Assembly: GCA_958454405.1 (NCBI GenBank)
Contig: CAUEBO010000032.1
Location: 1-31,414 of the forward strand
DNA: 31,414 nt
Direction of reading: 5' to 3'
Origin: an uncultured Eggerthellaceae bacterium
Lineage (GTDB): Bacteria > Actinomycetota > Coriobacteriia > Coriobacteriales > Eggerthellaceae
Of this stretch, positions 14,087 through 22,243 are shown piece by piece. Every line of letters begins with the position of its first letter. Position 1 is the stretch's first letter. A model generated the notes under the pieces. It did not search any database. It was not told the origin of the DNA and saw nothing but the letters and a program-made list of their open reading frames with translations. Position numbers and translations under genes: made by a program.

Positions 14087-17000
14087 ATGCCACGAATGCT
14101 TCCTGACCGGAAACGGCGCACGTCCGCGCTGAGCGTGGGCGTGGACGTCGGATCGACCACGGTCAAAGCGGTTGCGATCGATCCCGCAACGCGCGAAGTG
14201 CGATTCTCCCGCTACCGCCGCCATCATGCGCGCCAAGCCGAGACGGCTGCGCGGCTGCTCGAAGAGCTGTGCGCCGCCCTGCCTGATGCGGCCGTGCGCT
14301 GCGCCGTGACCGGGTCGGGCGGCACCACCGTAGCCAACGCCCTGGGCGCGCCGTACATCCAGGAGGTCGTCGCGAACTCCATCGCGCTGGCACACCGCCA
14401 CCCTGCCGCGCGCACGGCCATAGAGCTGGGCGGCCAGGATGCGAAGATCATCTTCCTCGCCCCCGACGAGCGCACCGGGCAACCGACGGTTTCGGACATG
14501 CGCATGAACGGCTCGTGCGCCGGCGGCACAGGTGCGTTCCTCGACGAGATAGCCGCCCTGCTGAACGTGCCCGTGGAGGAGTTCGACGCGCTGGCGGCAC
14601 GCGGGGCGTCGGTGCACGCCGTGTCGGGACGCTGCGGCGTGTACGCCAAGACCGACATCCAGCCCCTGCTCAACCGCGGCGTGTCGAAGGAGGATCTCGC
14701 GCTGTCCACGTTCCACGCCGTGGCGAAGCAGACCATCGGCGGACTGGCGCAAGGGCTGGACATCCAGGCCCCCGTCGTGTTCGAGGGAGGGCCCCTCACG
14801 TTCAACCCCACGCTCGTGCGCGTGTTCGCCGAGCGGCTCGGCTTGGATGGCCAGGACATCGTCGTTCCCGAGCATCCCGAAACGCTCGTGGCCCTGGGAG
14901 CCGCGCTGGCGGTGGGAGGACCGCTCGCCGAGAACGCGCCCGTCCTCGATCCCGGCTCCGCCGCGACGGCCCTCGCGAGCCTCGACGACCGCGCCGCCCG
15001 CGAAGACGGCGCCGCGGCGGCCCTCTTCGCCGATGCGGGCGAACGGCGAGCCTTCGAGCGGCGGCATGCATCCAAGGACGCCGCCCGCCACGAACCGCAG
15101 CGCGGCGAGACGACAAGGGCCTATCTGGGCATCGATTCCGGCAGCACCACGACGAAGTTCGCCCTCGTCAGCGAAGACGGCAGGCTGCTCGACTGGTTCT
15201 ACGCCTCCAACGAGGGCGAGCCGCTCGACGTGGCGCGCACGGCGCTCCTTGCGCTGCGCGATCGCTACCGCGACGCGGGCGCCGAGCTCAACATCGTGGC
15301 GGCAGGCACCACCGGCTACGGCGAGCTGCTGCTCTTTGAGGCGTACCGGGCCGATTGCCATGTCGTGGAGACCGTGGCCCACGCCCGGGCGGCCCGCGCC
15401 TGCCAGCCCGGAGCAACGTTCGTGCTGGACATAGGCGGCCAGGACATGAAGGCCATCTGGATGGACGACGGCGTCATCACGAACATCGTGGTGAACGAGG
15501 CGTGCTCGTCGGGATGCGGGTCGTTTCTGGAAGGGTTCGCCGCAACGCTGGGGATGCGCGTCGAGGACATCGCCGAAGCCGCGTTCTCGTCAGCCTCCCC
15601 CGCATCGCTGGGAAGCCGCTGCACCGTGTTCATGAACAGCAGCATCGTCACCGAGCAGCGCAGCGGCAAGACGCCCGCCGACATCATGGCGGGGCTCTGC
15701 CGCTCCATCGTGGAGAACGTGTTCACGAAGGTCATCCGCGTGTCGAACCTGGACAGCCTGGGAGATCGCGTCGTGGTACAGGGCGGCACGTTCGCCAACG
15801 ACGCCGTGCTGCGCGCCTTCGAGCTCTACATCGGACGGCCGGTCGTGCGCGCCCCCCACCCCGGCCTCATGGGGGCCTTCGGAACGGCGCTCCTGGCCAA
15901 GGAGCGCGTCGAGGCCGAGCCCGGCGGAGCAGCCGCGCACCGCACGAGCTTCATCGGACTCGATGCGCTGGAGACGTTCTCATGCACGCAGGAGCAGGAC
16001 GTGCCCTGCCCGTTCTGCTCGAACCGTTGCAGCCGCACGCTTTTGCGGTTCTCGTCCGGTGCGGTGCTGGTCACCGGCAACCGCTGCCCGAAGGGCGAGA
16101 TCGCCGGCGACCCGGCCGATCCCGAAGTGCGCCAGGAGGCCAAGCGGGCCGCCAAAGCCCGAGACGGCGTTGCCAACCTGTTCGACGAGCGGGAGAAGCT
16201 GCTGTTCAAAGACTACCCGCACGCGCAGCTGGCGCCCGAGAACGGCACGGTCGTCGGCCTGCCCCGCGTGCTGTCGCTGTGGGACAACGCGCCGTTCTGG
16301 CGCACGCTCTTCCAATCGCTCGGCTTCACGGTGCGGCTCTCCCGCCCCAGCTCGCGCGCGCTGTACGAAAGCGGGCTGGCCTCCGTCACCTCCGACACGG
16401 TGTGCTTCCCCGCCAAGCTCGTCCACGGGCACGTGCGCGACCTTGCCCAGCAGGGCGTCGACCGCATCTTCATGCCCATGGTCACGGTGGTGGAGCCCGA
16501 GGGCACGGCCGACACGAGCAAATCCCTGTGCGCGGTGGTCAAGGGCTATCCCATGGTGGTCCGCTCCTCCGACGACCCGCAGAGCCGTTGGAACGTCCCT
16601 TTCGACACGCCGCTGTTCCACTGGTACACCGGCCGCGACCGCGAACGCCAGCTCGCCGCGTACCTGCGCGAAACGTTCGGCATCCCCGCCGATCAGGCCA
16701 AGCTTGCCATCGTCGAGGGCGACCGGGCGCAGGCCGCCTTCCAAGGCGAGCTCGAGCGGCGCGGCGCCGAGGTGCTGGAAAGCGTCGAGCGCTCGAACGG
16801 CTGCGCCGTGGTGCTGGCATCGCGCCCCTACCAGAACGACCCCTTGGTCAACCACGGGCTCCCCGGCCTGTTCGCCGAGCAGGGCATGGCCGTGCTCACC
16901 GCCGATGCGGTGCCCGGCGTGCGCGACGTGGACCTTGCGAACAGTCGACTGGACATCGTCAACAACTACCACGCCCGCATGCTCGCCAGCGCGCTCATAG

Positions 17001-18685
17001 CGGCGCGCAGCGAGCATCTGGAGTACGCGCAGATGGTGAGCTTCGGCTGCGGCCACGACGCCTACTTGTCCGACGAGATCGCCCGCCTCATGAAGGAGAC
17101 GGGCTCCAAAGCCCCGCTCGTGCTGAAGGTGGACGAGAGCGATGCGGAGGGCCCGCTGCGCATCCGCGTGCGCTCGTTCGTGGAGACCGTGGACCTCCGC
17201 CGCCGAAAAACCGCCGCGGCCACGGCGCGCGGATGCGCGGCCGCCAAGCCCCCGCGCGCCCTGCCCGACCCCTATCCCGCGAAGTACCGCGAGCCGGACC
17301 GGCGCGACAAGGTGGTGCTCGTGCCGAACACCTCGCATGCGTTCTGCCGCCTCATGACGGCTGCGTTCCGCAAGCAGGGCCTGCGCGCCGAGCCGCTCGA
17401 CGTCGGGCGGGAGGACGCCATCCGGCTGGGCAAGCGCTACGTGCACAACGACATCTGCTTCCCCGCCCAGATCGTCATCGGCGAAGCGCTGGCCGCGCTG
17501 GAAAGCGGCCGCTACGATGTCGGCAGCGTGGCCATCGGCATGGCCAAGTACATCGGCGACTGCCGTCTCACGCACTACGGCGCCCTCTTGCGCAAGGCGC
17601 TCGACGACGCCGGCTACGAGCGCGTCCCCATCCTCACCAACGACGACGCCGACGGCCACGACCTCCATCCCGGATTCAGGCTGAGCACCGCGTCGGCTCT
17701 GCGCATCGCCTTCGCGCTGCCCATGATCGACGTGCTGGAGGAGCTGCTGCGCAAGATGCGGCCCTATGAGCTGGTGCCCGGCGCGGCGATGCGCGCCTTC
17801 GACGCCGCCCTCGACTGCGTGATCGAAGGGCTGGAGCGCGACGGCATCGGCGGCGCCAAGCGCGGATTCAAACAGGCTGTGCGCATCATGGACCGCGTGG
17901 GCTACGACCGCTCGCACCCGCGTCCGCGCGTGCTCATCGTGGGCGAGTACCTGCTGAACTTCCATCCCGGCGCGAACCACGACATCGAAGCGTACCTCGA
18001 GGCCAACGGCCTGGAAGTGGTGGAGGCGCGCATGACCGACGTCATCCGCAAAACCTATTTCTACCAGCATTCGCAGGTGAGGGAGTACCATGTGGACCGT
18101 CCGCTGCCCGAGAAGGCCTGGTTCGCCGTCGCCGACGGCGCGTTCGAGGCCGCGCACGACGTCGCCGACCGCATCGCCTCCGCGCACCCCCTCTACGAGC
18201 GGGCCGCTCGCTTGCCCGAGCTGGTGAAGGCGAGCGACGACATCGTCCACCACACGTTCGACGCCGGCGAGGGCGTGCTCATCCCCGGCGAGATCCTCCA
18301 TCACGCCTCGCACGGCTGCCGCGCCTTCGTCATCCTGCAACCGTTCGGGTGCCTGCCCAACCACGTGGTGGGGCGCGGCATCGCGAAGAGCTTGAAGAGG
18401 CGCTATCCCGAAGCGCAGATCCTGCCGCTTGATTACGACCCCGACGTCAGCTTCGCCAATATCGAGAACCGCTTGCAGATGCTCATCATGAACCTGCGCG
18501 CGCAGGCGGCCGCCGAACCGGAGGCCGCGGGCGCTGCGACGACCCCGGCCGGCGCAGCCGCGCCTTCGACGGCCAGCAGAACCAAGGAGCGCCCATGGCA
18601 CGACCGAAAAGGCAACCGGGAGAACCCGACGTACGGCAACGCATCGGCGACGCCTGCTGGGAACTGCTCGCCACTCGCCGGATAA
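14087..18685 (+). CDS. Giant acyl-CoA dehydratase/benzoyl-CoA reductase activase (double ASKHA, DUF2229, HgdB-like)
   Basis: 1532 aa. Domain 1 (about 16-270) and domain 2 (about 346-600) are both BcrA/BadF/HgdC-type ASKHA ATPases with phosphate loops DVGSTTVK and DSGSTTTK. Each keeps the two cysteines that hold a bridging [4Fe-4S] cluster in HgdC homodimers: Cys144/Cys183 and Cys473/Cys512, both 39 residues apart as in HgdC. A CxxCxxxC motif at 641-648 plus Cys667 follows, then a DUF2229 region from about 725. The HgdB-like C-terminal part has conserved cysteines at 773, 988, 1124, 1159, 1411 and 1422 (for example FGCLPNHVVG). Activases of this family use ATP to drive single electrons to very low potential. 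No separate dehydratase subunits lie nearby. GGGGAGGAG (14073-14081) precedes the ATG. The last 60 residues are low-complexity and overlap tetR by 91 bp. Confidence 0.92.
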   Translation: MPRMLPDRKRRTSALSVGVDVGSTTVKAVAIDPATREVRFSRYRRHHARQAETAARLLEELCAALPDAAVRCAVTGSGGTTVANALGAPYIQEVVANSIALAHRHPAARTAIELGGQDAKIIFLAPDERTGQPTVSDMRMNGSCAGGTGAFLDEIAALLNVPVEEFDALAARGASVHAVSGRCGVYAKTDIQPLLNRGVSKEDLALSTFHAVAKQTIGGLAQGLDIQAPVVFEGGPLTFNPTLVRVFAERLGLDGQDIVVPEHPETLVALGAALAVGGPLAENAPVLDPGSAATALASLDDRAAREDGAAAALFADAGERRAFERRHASKDAARHEPQRGETTRAYLGIDSGSTTTKFALVSEDGRLLDWFYASNEGEPLDVARTALLALRDRYRDAGAELNIVAAGTTGYGELLLFEAYRADCHVVETVAHARAARACQPGATFVLDIGGQDMKAIWMDDGVITNIVVNEACSSGCGSFLEGFAATLGMRVEDIAEAAFSSASPASLGSRCTVFMNSSIVTEQRSGKTPADIMAGLCRSIVENVFTKVIRVSNLDSLGDRVVVQGGTFANDAVLRAFELYIGRPVVRAPHPGLMGAFGTALLAKERVEAEPGGAAAHRTSFIGLDALETFSCTQEQDVPCPFCSNRCSRTLLRFSSGAVLVTGNRCPKGEIAGDPADPEVRQEAKRAAKARDGVANLFDEREKLLFKDYPHAQLAPENGTVVGLPRVLSLWDNAPFWRTLFQSLGFTVRLSRPSSRALYESGLASVTSDTVCFPAKLVHGHVRDLAQQGVDRIFMPMVTVVEPEGTADTSKSLCAVVKGYPMVVRSSDDPQSRWNVPFDTPLFHWYTGRDRERQLAAYLRETFGIPADQAKLAIVEGDRAQAAFQGELERRGAEVLESVERSNGCAVVLASRPYQNDPLVNHGLPGLFAEQGMAVLTADAVPGVRDVDLANSRLDIVNNYHARMLASALIAARSEHLEYAQMVSFGCGHDAYLSDEIARLMKETGSKAPLVLKVDESDAEGPLRIRVRSFVETVDLRRRKTAAATARGCAAAKPPRALPDPYPAKYREPDRRDKVVLVPNTSHAFCRLMTAAFRKQGLRAEPLDVGREDAIRLGKRYVHNDICFPAQIVIGEALAALESGRYDVGSVAIGMAKYIGDCRLTHYGALLRKALDDAGYERVPILTNDDADGHDLHPGFRLSTASALRIAFALPMIDVLEELLRKMRPYELVPGAAMRAFDAALDCVIEGLERDGIGGAKRGFKQAVRIMDRVGYDRSHPRPRVLIVGEYLLNFHPGANHDIEAYLEANGLEVVEARMTDVIRKTYFYQHSQVREYHVDRPLPEKAWFAVADGAFEAAHDVADRIASAHPLYERAARLPELVKASDDIVHHTFDAGEGVLIPGEILHHASHGCRAFVILQPFGCLPNHVVGRGIAKSLKRRYPEAQILPLDYDPDVSFANIENRLQMLIMNLRAQAAAEPEAAGAATTPAGAAAPSTASRTKERPWHDRKGNRENPTYGNASATPAGNCSPLAG

Positions 18686-19245
18686 GCCAGATCACGGTGG
18701 GCGACGTCGCCGAGCGGGCGCACTGCAACCGCGGGACGTTCTACTACCACTATGATGATATGAACGCCCTGGTCAATACTATGATCGAGCATGAGCTTAC
18801 CGCAGAATGCTCGCTGCCGGCCGTCATGTTCTACCTGACGGCCGGCAGCGACCTTCCCGCGGACAGGCAGGAGTTGGCCGCAAGGACAGGGCGCGTGCGC
18901 CTCGTCATGGAGCGCGGGGGCATGAACCTCGTGTTCGCCAAGAGCCTTGAGGTGGCGCTGGGCATGTGGTCCGCCGTCCTCTGTCCCGACGGATCCCCGC
19001 TCGAAGAGGAGACGCAGATCGCCATCGAGTACGCGATCGGCGGTACGTTGGGGCTGCTGTCCCTCGGCCACGGACCGGGCTCGAGCGCTAATGAACTCGA
19101 AGATCGCAATGCGGCGCTCGAGATCCTGGCGGACTACGCCCAGCACCTCATTGCGAAGATAAGCGCCGTGCAGCATATCCCCGAAGAGGCCCTGCGATCG
19201 CGGCTTGCCATCGTAGCCAGCCTGGCAAGGGGCACGCGAACGTAA
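18595..19245 (+). CDS. TetR family regulator overlapping the activase gene
   Basis: 216 aa with the helix-turn-helix at 33-52 (ITVGDVAERAHCNRGTFYYHY). The ATG is preceded by AAGGAG at 18583-18588, inside the activase frame; the first 91 bp are read in two frames. Being last on the activase transcript, it is probably an autoregulator of that unit. Its ligand domain shares RLVMERGGM and VLCPDGS motifs with the convergent TetR at 19289-19933, so the two are paralogues. The ligand could be an acyl-CoA or a substrate of the activase, but nothing in the sequence shows this. Confidence 0.92.
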   Translation: MARPKRQPGEPDVRQRIGDACWELLATRRISQITVGDVAERAHCNRGTFYYHYDDMNALVNTMIEHELTAECSLPAVMFYLTAGSDLPADRQELAARTGRVRLVMERGGMNLVFAKSLEVALGMWSAVLCPDGSPLEEETQIAIEYAIGGTLGLLSLGHGPGSSANELEDRNAALEILADYAQHLIAKISAVQHIPEEALRSRLAIVASLARGTRT

Positions 19246-19248
19246 CGC

Positions 19249-19287
19249 GGCCCCTCGGCGCAGCGTCGCGCCCCGGCCGAGAAGGCC
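19249..19287. terminator. Bidirectional hairpin between convergent tetR genes
   Basis: GGCC (19249-19252) plus CTCGGC (19254-19259) pair with GCCGAG (19276-19281) and GGCC (19284-19287). It fills the 43-bp gap between the two convergent stops. No U-run is visible on either strand. Confidence 0.5.
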
Positions 19288-19288
19288 C

Positions 19289-19933
19289 TCACGTCGCCGA
19301 CAGGCGCATGAACCGGCTGAGCATCTTGAACCGCAGCAGCATTTCATTCTGCGGAACCCCTTGCGCTTCGCCGATCTGCGAAAGCATGAACGAGGCCACC
19401 TCGCTCATGAACCGCTCGGGGACGGGCGTCTCGATACCCGCCGCATCCTGGCGGCTCTTGAACGAGAGGACCCCCAGCATGCCGCTGACCGCGTACTCTA
19501 TGACGAAGCGCGTCTCCGGCAGCAGATCGGAGCCGTCCGGGCACAGCACCGTGCGCCATATGCCCAGCATGGTCTTCTTGGCCATCGCCTCCACGCGGTC
19601 CATGCCGCCGCGCTCCATCATGAGCGAGAGGCGCTCCATGCGCCGGCCTTCCACGATGCGCGAGAAAACGCCGTCATCAGCGCCCGTCACCAGGTTGAAC
19701 ATTTCGTTAGGCAGGCCTCCGCCGTCCATCAGCTCGTTCTCGATGGCGCTGAACACAAGAGAGTCCAGATCATCGAAATGGTAGTAGAACGATCCGCGGT
19801 TGCACGCCGCCTCGGCGCAGATGGCGCCGACGGTGAGCTCGCTCAGACGCCGGTCTTCGAGCAGCTTCCAAAAAGCCTCCACGATCCGCTGGCGCGCATC
19901 CTGCGCTTCGGGATCCTTCTTCGGTCTGCCCAT
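19289..19933 (-). CDS. TetR family regulator of the YhgE exporter unit
   Basis: 214 aa from the ATG at 19933 (MGRPKKDPEAQ), with GAAGGG about 11 nt upstream. The helix-turn-helix is at 33-52 (LTVGAICAEAACNRGSFYYHF). Its middle and C-terminal parts (LMMERGGM, VLCPDGS, FVIEYAVSGMLGVLSF) match the convergent TetR at 18595-19245, indicating an older duplication. It lies 123 bp downstream of two YhgE/Pip genes on the same strand and has a possible promoter of its own at 19977-19982. By analogy with the YhgD-YhgE pair of Bacillus it is likely to control the exporters. An open frame extends upstream to 20032 but lacks a better start. Confidence 0.9.
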   Translation of the reverse strand: MGRPKKDPEAQDARQRIVEAFWKLLEDRRLSELTVGAICAEAACNRGSFYYHFDDLDSLVFSAIENELMDGGGLPNEMFNLVTGADDGVFSRIVEGRRMERLSLMMERGGMDRVEAMAKKTMLGIWRTVLCPDGSDLLPETRFVIEYAVSGMLGVLSFKSRQDAAGIETPVPERFMSEVASFMLSQIGEAQGVPQNEMLLRFKMLSRFMRLSAT

Positions 19934-19976
19934 GTCCGCATCGCCCTTCGGTCTCGCCGTCCCCGATCCTGCGGAC

Positions 19977-20040
19977 AGTATAGCGGACGCGCCTGTTGTT
20001 GGATAGCTTGTCGAACGGGAATTCGACGCCATGTCGAACG
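19977..20040 (-). promoter_or_regulatory. Possible tetR promoter and operator repeats
   Basis: On the minus strand a -10 TATACT lies at 19977-19982 without a good -35. Upstream, TGTCGAACG occurs twice (20009-20017 and 20032-20040), and GTCGAA-6 nt-TTCGAC (20010-20015 with 20022-20027) forms an inverted repeat. This cluster is a candidate TetR operator. Confidence 0.4.
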
Positions 20041-20056
20041 ATCGCGTCCCAGCCCG

Positions 20057-22243
20057 CTATCCCACCAACTTGGAGGATTCCACCTGTTCCACGTACCAGG
20101 CCATGAACCTCGCCAAAGGCTTGCGCAGCACGAGCCCGATGAGCGCGGCCGGAACCAGGAACAGCGCAAGCATGCCCATCTCGATCCAGAAATCGTTGCC
20201 CTGCACGCCGAACATGGCGGCGCGCATGGCGTTCACCACGTGCGTGGCGGGAAGCCACGGGCTGAGGTTCTGGATGAACGAGGGGAGCAGCTGCAGCGGG
20301 AACGATCCCCCGCAGCCGGTCACCTGGATGATGAGCAGCAGAACCGCAACGGCTTTGCCCAGGTTGGCGAAGGCCGCCACCAGCGCGTAGATGAGGAACG
20401 TGAACACCAGGCCGGCCGCCCAGAAGCACAGCATGAAGAGCAGCGGGTGGGCGACCTGCACCTGCAAGAACAGCATGTTGCCCAAGCCCATGAGCGTGGT
20501 CTGCGCCAGTGACACGAACGCCATGATGCCGAAACGGCCGAGGAACAGCTGGCGGGGCTTGGGATCCCGCAGGGCCTCCCGCGCGCGCTCGGAAACCGTC
20601 GGCTTCACCACCACGAGTATCAGAAGCGATCCGATGAACAGGGCGAGCGTGGTGTACAGGGGAGCCATGGCCGAGCCGAAGTTCTCCACCGGGAACGCGG
20701 CGACGCGCTCGATGCCCACCGGAGCCGCCAGCGCCTTCGAAAGGATCTGCGTATCCGAGCCCAGCACCTGGCGAAGCAGGTCCGCATCCCCGGCCGCCAG
20801 GGCCCCATCGATGTCGTCGGCCAACGCCCCCAGGTCGGCCGAAGACCCGCGCAGACCCTCGGCCACCTCGTCGATCTCCTCCGATGCCGATCCGAGGAGC
20901 CGGCCGGCGGATCCGGCCGAATCGGACAGCCCGGATCCCGACGCGCGCAAATCGCGCAGGCCGGCCCCCACGCTGGCCGCAAGGGAGGCCGCATCGTCGG
21001 CGAGCCGCTGCAGCCCCGGCTTCAGATCGGCGTCGAATTCGGCCTGCAAGTCGGCGGCGCTCTGCTGCGCCTGCGCGGCCAGCTCCTTGACCTCAGCGCG
21101 CTGCGCCTGCGTGTCCGCGTTGCCCGCCTCCAGCTTGTCGGCTGCTTCCTTCAGGTTGGCGCTCACGCTTTCCAGCAGGCCGGCGGTTGCGTTCATGCGG
21201 GAAACCGCGGCGTCGACGGCCTGGCGGTACTCGTCGGGCACGTCGTCGCGCAGCGCCGCCAGCTCGTCGGCGATGTCGCGGTACCGGGCGGCCTGCCCGT
21301 CGACGACGCCCGCCTGGGCGCGCATCTGCGAAGCGCATTCCTGCGACCCCTCCGAGGCGGCATCGAACAGCCCGTCCACGGAATCGGCCACGGCCCCGAA
21401 GCTTTTACCGCTGTCCTCGAGCGCGCTCGAAAGGCCGTCGGCAGATCGCCTGAGCTCGTCGACCAGGGCGACCGCTTGCGCCGCCCCGCCCGCGGCCGCG
21501 TCCTCCATGCCGTCGATCTCGTTCTGCGCGGAATCGACGAGTTTCGCCGACTCGCCGATGAGCGCCTGGGACGCGTCGGCGAGCGAGGAGTACAGGTCCA
21601 GCACCGACGCGGTCCGCTCCATCTGATCGCCCATGCCGCGCACATGGTCGGCAAGGACGGCGATGCGGCCGTTCGCGTCGGCCTCGTCGGCGTACTGCGA
21701 GAGCGATTCGGCAAGGCCGAGCGCCAGCTCCGAAAGGGTCTCCGCAAAAACCTGATTGACCTGATACGATACCGAGTCGGCCCCCTTGTCGGTGATCTTG
21801 GGGGCGATGGCGCTCTTCTTCTCGTTGGCGTAGTAGACGATCTGGGCGTGCTGCGCGTCTTCCGAGTAGAACGTGAGCATGTCCTCGCTGAAGCTTTGGG
21901 GGATGACCACGGCCGCGTAGTACCGACCCGACTTCGCGCCGTCGACGGCGTCCTCTTCGGTGGTGAACGTCCAGTCTATCTCGTCGTTTGCGCGCAGCGC
22001 CGACACCACCTGCTCGCCCACGTTCACGCGCAAGGGCACCAGGTCGCTCTCATAGCCTTCGTCGACGTTGGCCACGGCCACGGTGAGGTTCCCCGTGTTG
22101 TCGAACACGTTCCAGCACGCGATGACGTTGTACCAGGCGAAGATGGAGGGCATGACCACGAGCCCGACAACGATGATCGTGCTCATCGCATTCGAGAACA
22201 AGCGCTTGAAGTCGTCGCGGACGAGGCGCCAGACGTCGCTCAT
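20057..22243 (-). CDS. YhgE/Pip domain exporter protein (second of tandem pair)
   Basis: 728 aa. Layout: one membrane helix near 21-41 (IIVVGLVVMPSIFAWYNV), an extracytoplasmic region of about 480 residues rich in Ala, Ser and Asp with long coiled-coil stretches, then about five membrane helices of ABC-2 type from about 525, ending near the C-terminus. The FAWYNV and NTGNLTVAVANVDEG sequences are hallmarks of the YhgE/Pip family (Pip of Lactococcus is a phage receptor; other members are ABC-2-like and linked to export). Its ATG overlaps the upstream stop in an ATGA, so translation is coupled to the other YhgE gene. No ATPase is encoded nearby. Confidence 0.9.
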   Translation of the reverse strand: MSDVWRLVRDDFKRLFSNAMSTIIVVGLVVMPSIFAWYNVIACWNVFDNTGNLTVAVANVDEGYESDLVPLRVNVGEQVVSALRANDEIDWTFTTEEDAVDGAKSGRYYAAVVIPQSFSEDMLTFYSEDAQHAQIVYYANEKKSAIAPKITDKGADSVSYQVNQVFAETLSELALGLAESLSQYADEADANGRIAVLADHVRGMGDQMERTASVLDLYSSLADASQALIGESAKLVDSAQNEIDGMEDAAAGGAAQAVALVDELRRSADGLSSALEDSGKSFGAVADSVDGLFDAASEGSQECASQMRAQAGVVDGQAARYRDIADELAALRDDVPDEYRQAVDAAVSRMNATAGLLESVSANLKEAADKLEAGNADTQAQRAEVKELAAQAQQSAADLQAEFDADLKPGLQRLADDAASLAASVGAGLRDLRASGSGLSDSAGSAGRLLGSASEEIDEVAEGLRGSSADLGALADDIDGALAAGDADLLRQVLGSDTQILSKALAAPVGIERVAAFPVENFGSAMAPLYTTLALFIGSLLILVVVKPTVSERAREALRDPKPRQLFLGRFGIMAFVSLAQTTLMGLGNMLFLQVQVAHPLLFMLCFWAAGLVFTFLIYALVAAFANLGKAVAVLLLIIQVTGCGGSFPLQLLPSFIQNLSPWLPATHVVNAMRAAMFGVQGNDFWIEMGMLALFLVPAALIGLVLRKPLARFMAWYVEQVESSKLVG

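Noticed and set aside
15980..18601. An 873-residue minus-strand open frame opposite the activase
   Set aside because: The activase shows clear domains on the other strand; this is a GC-bias shadow.
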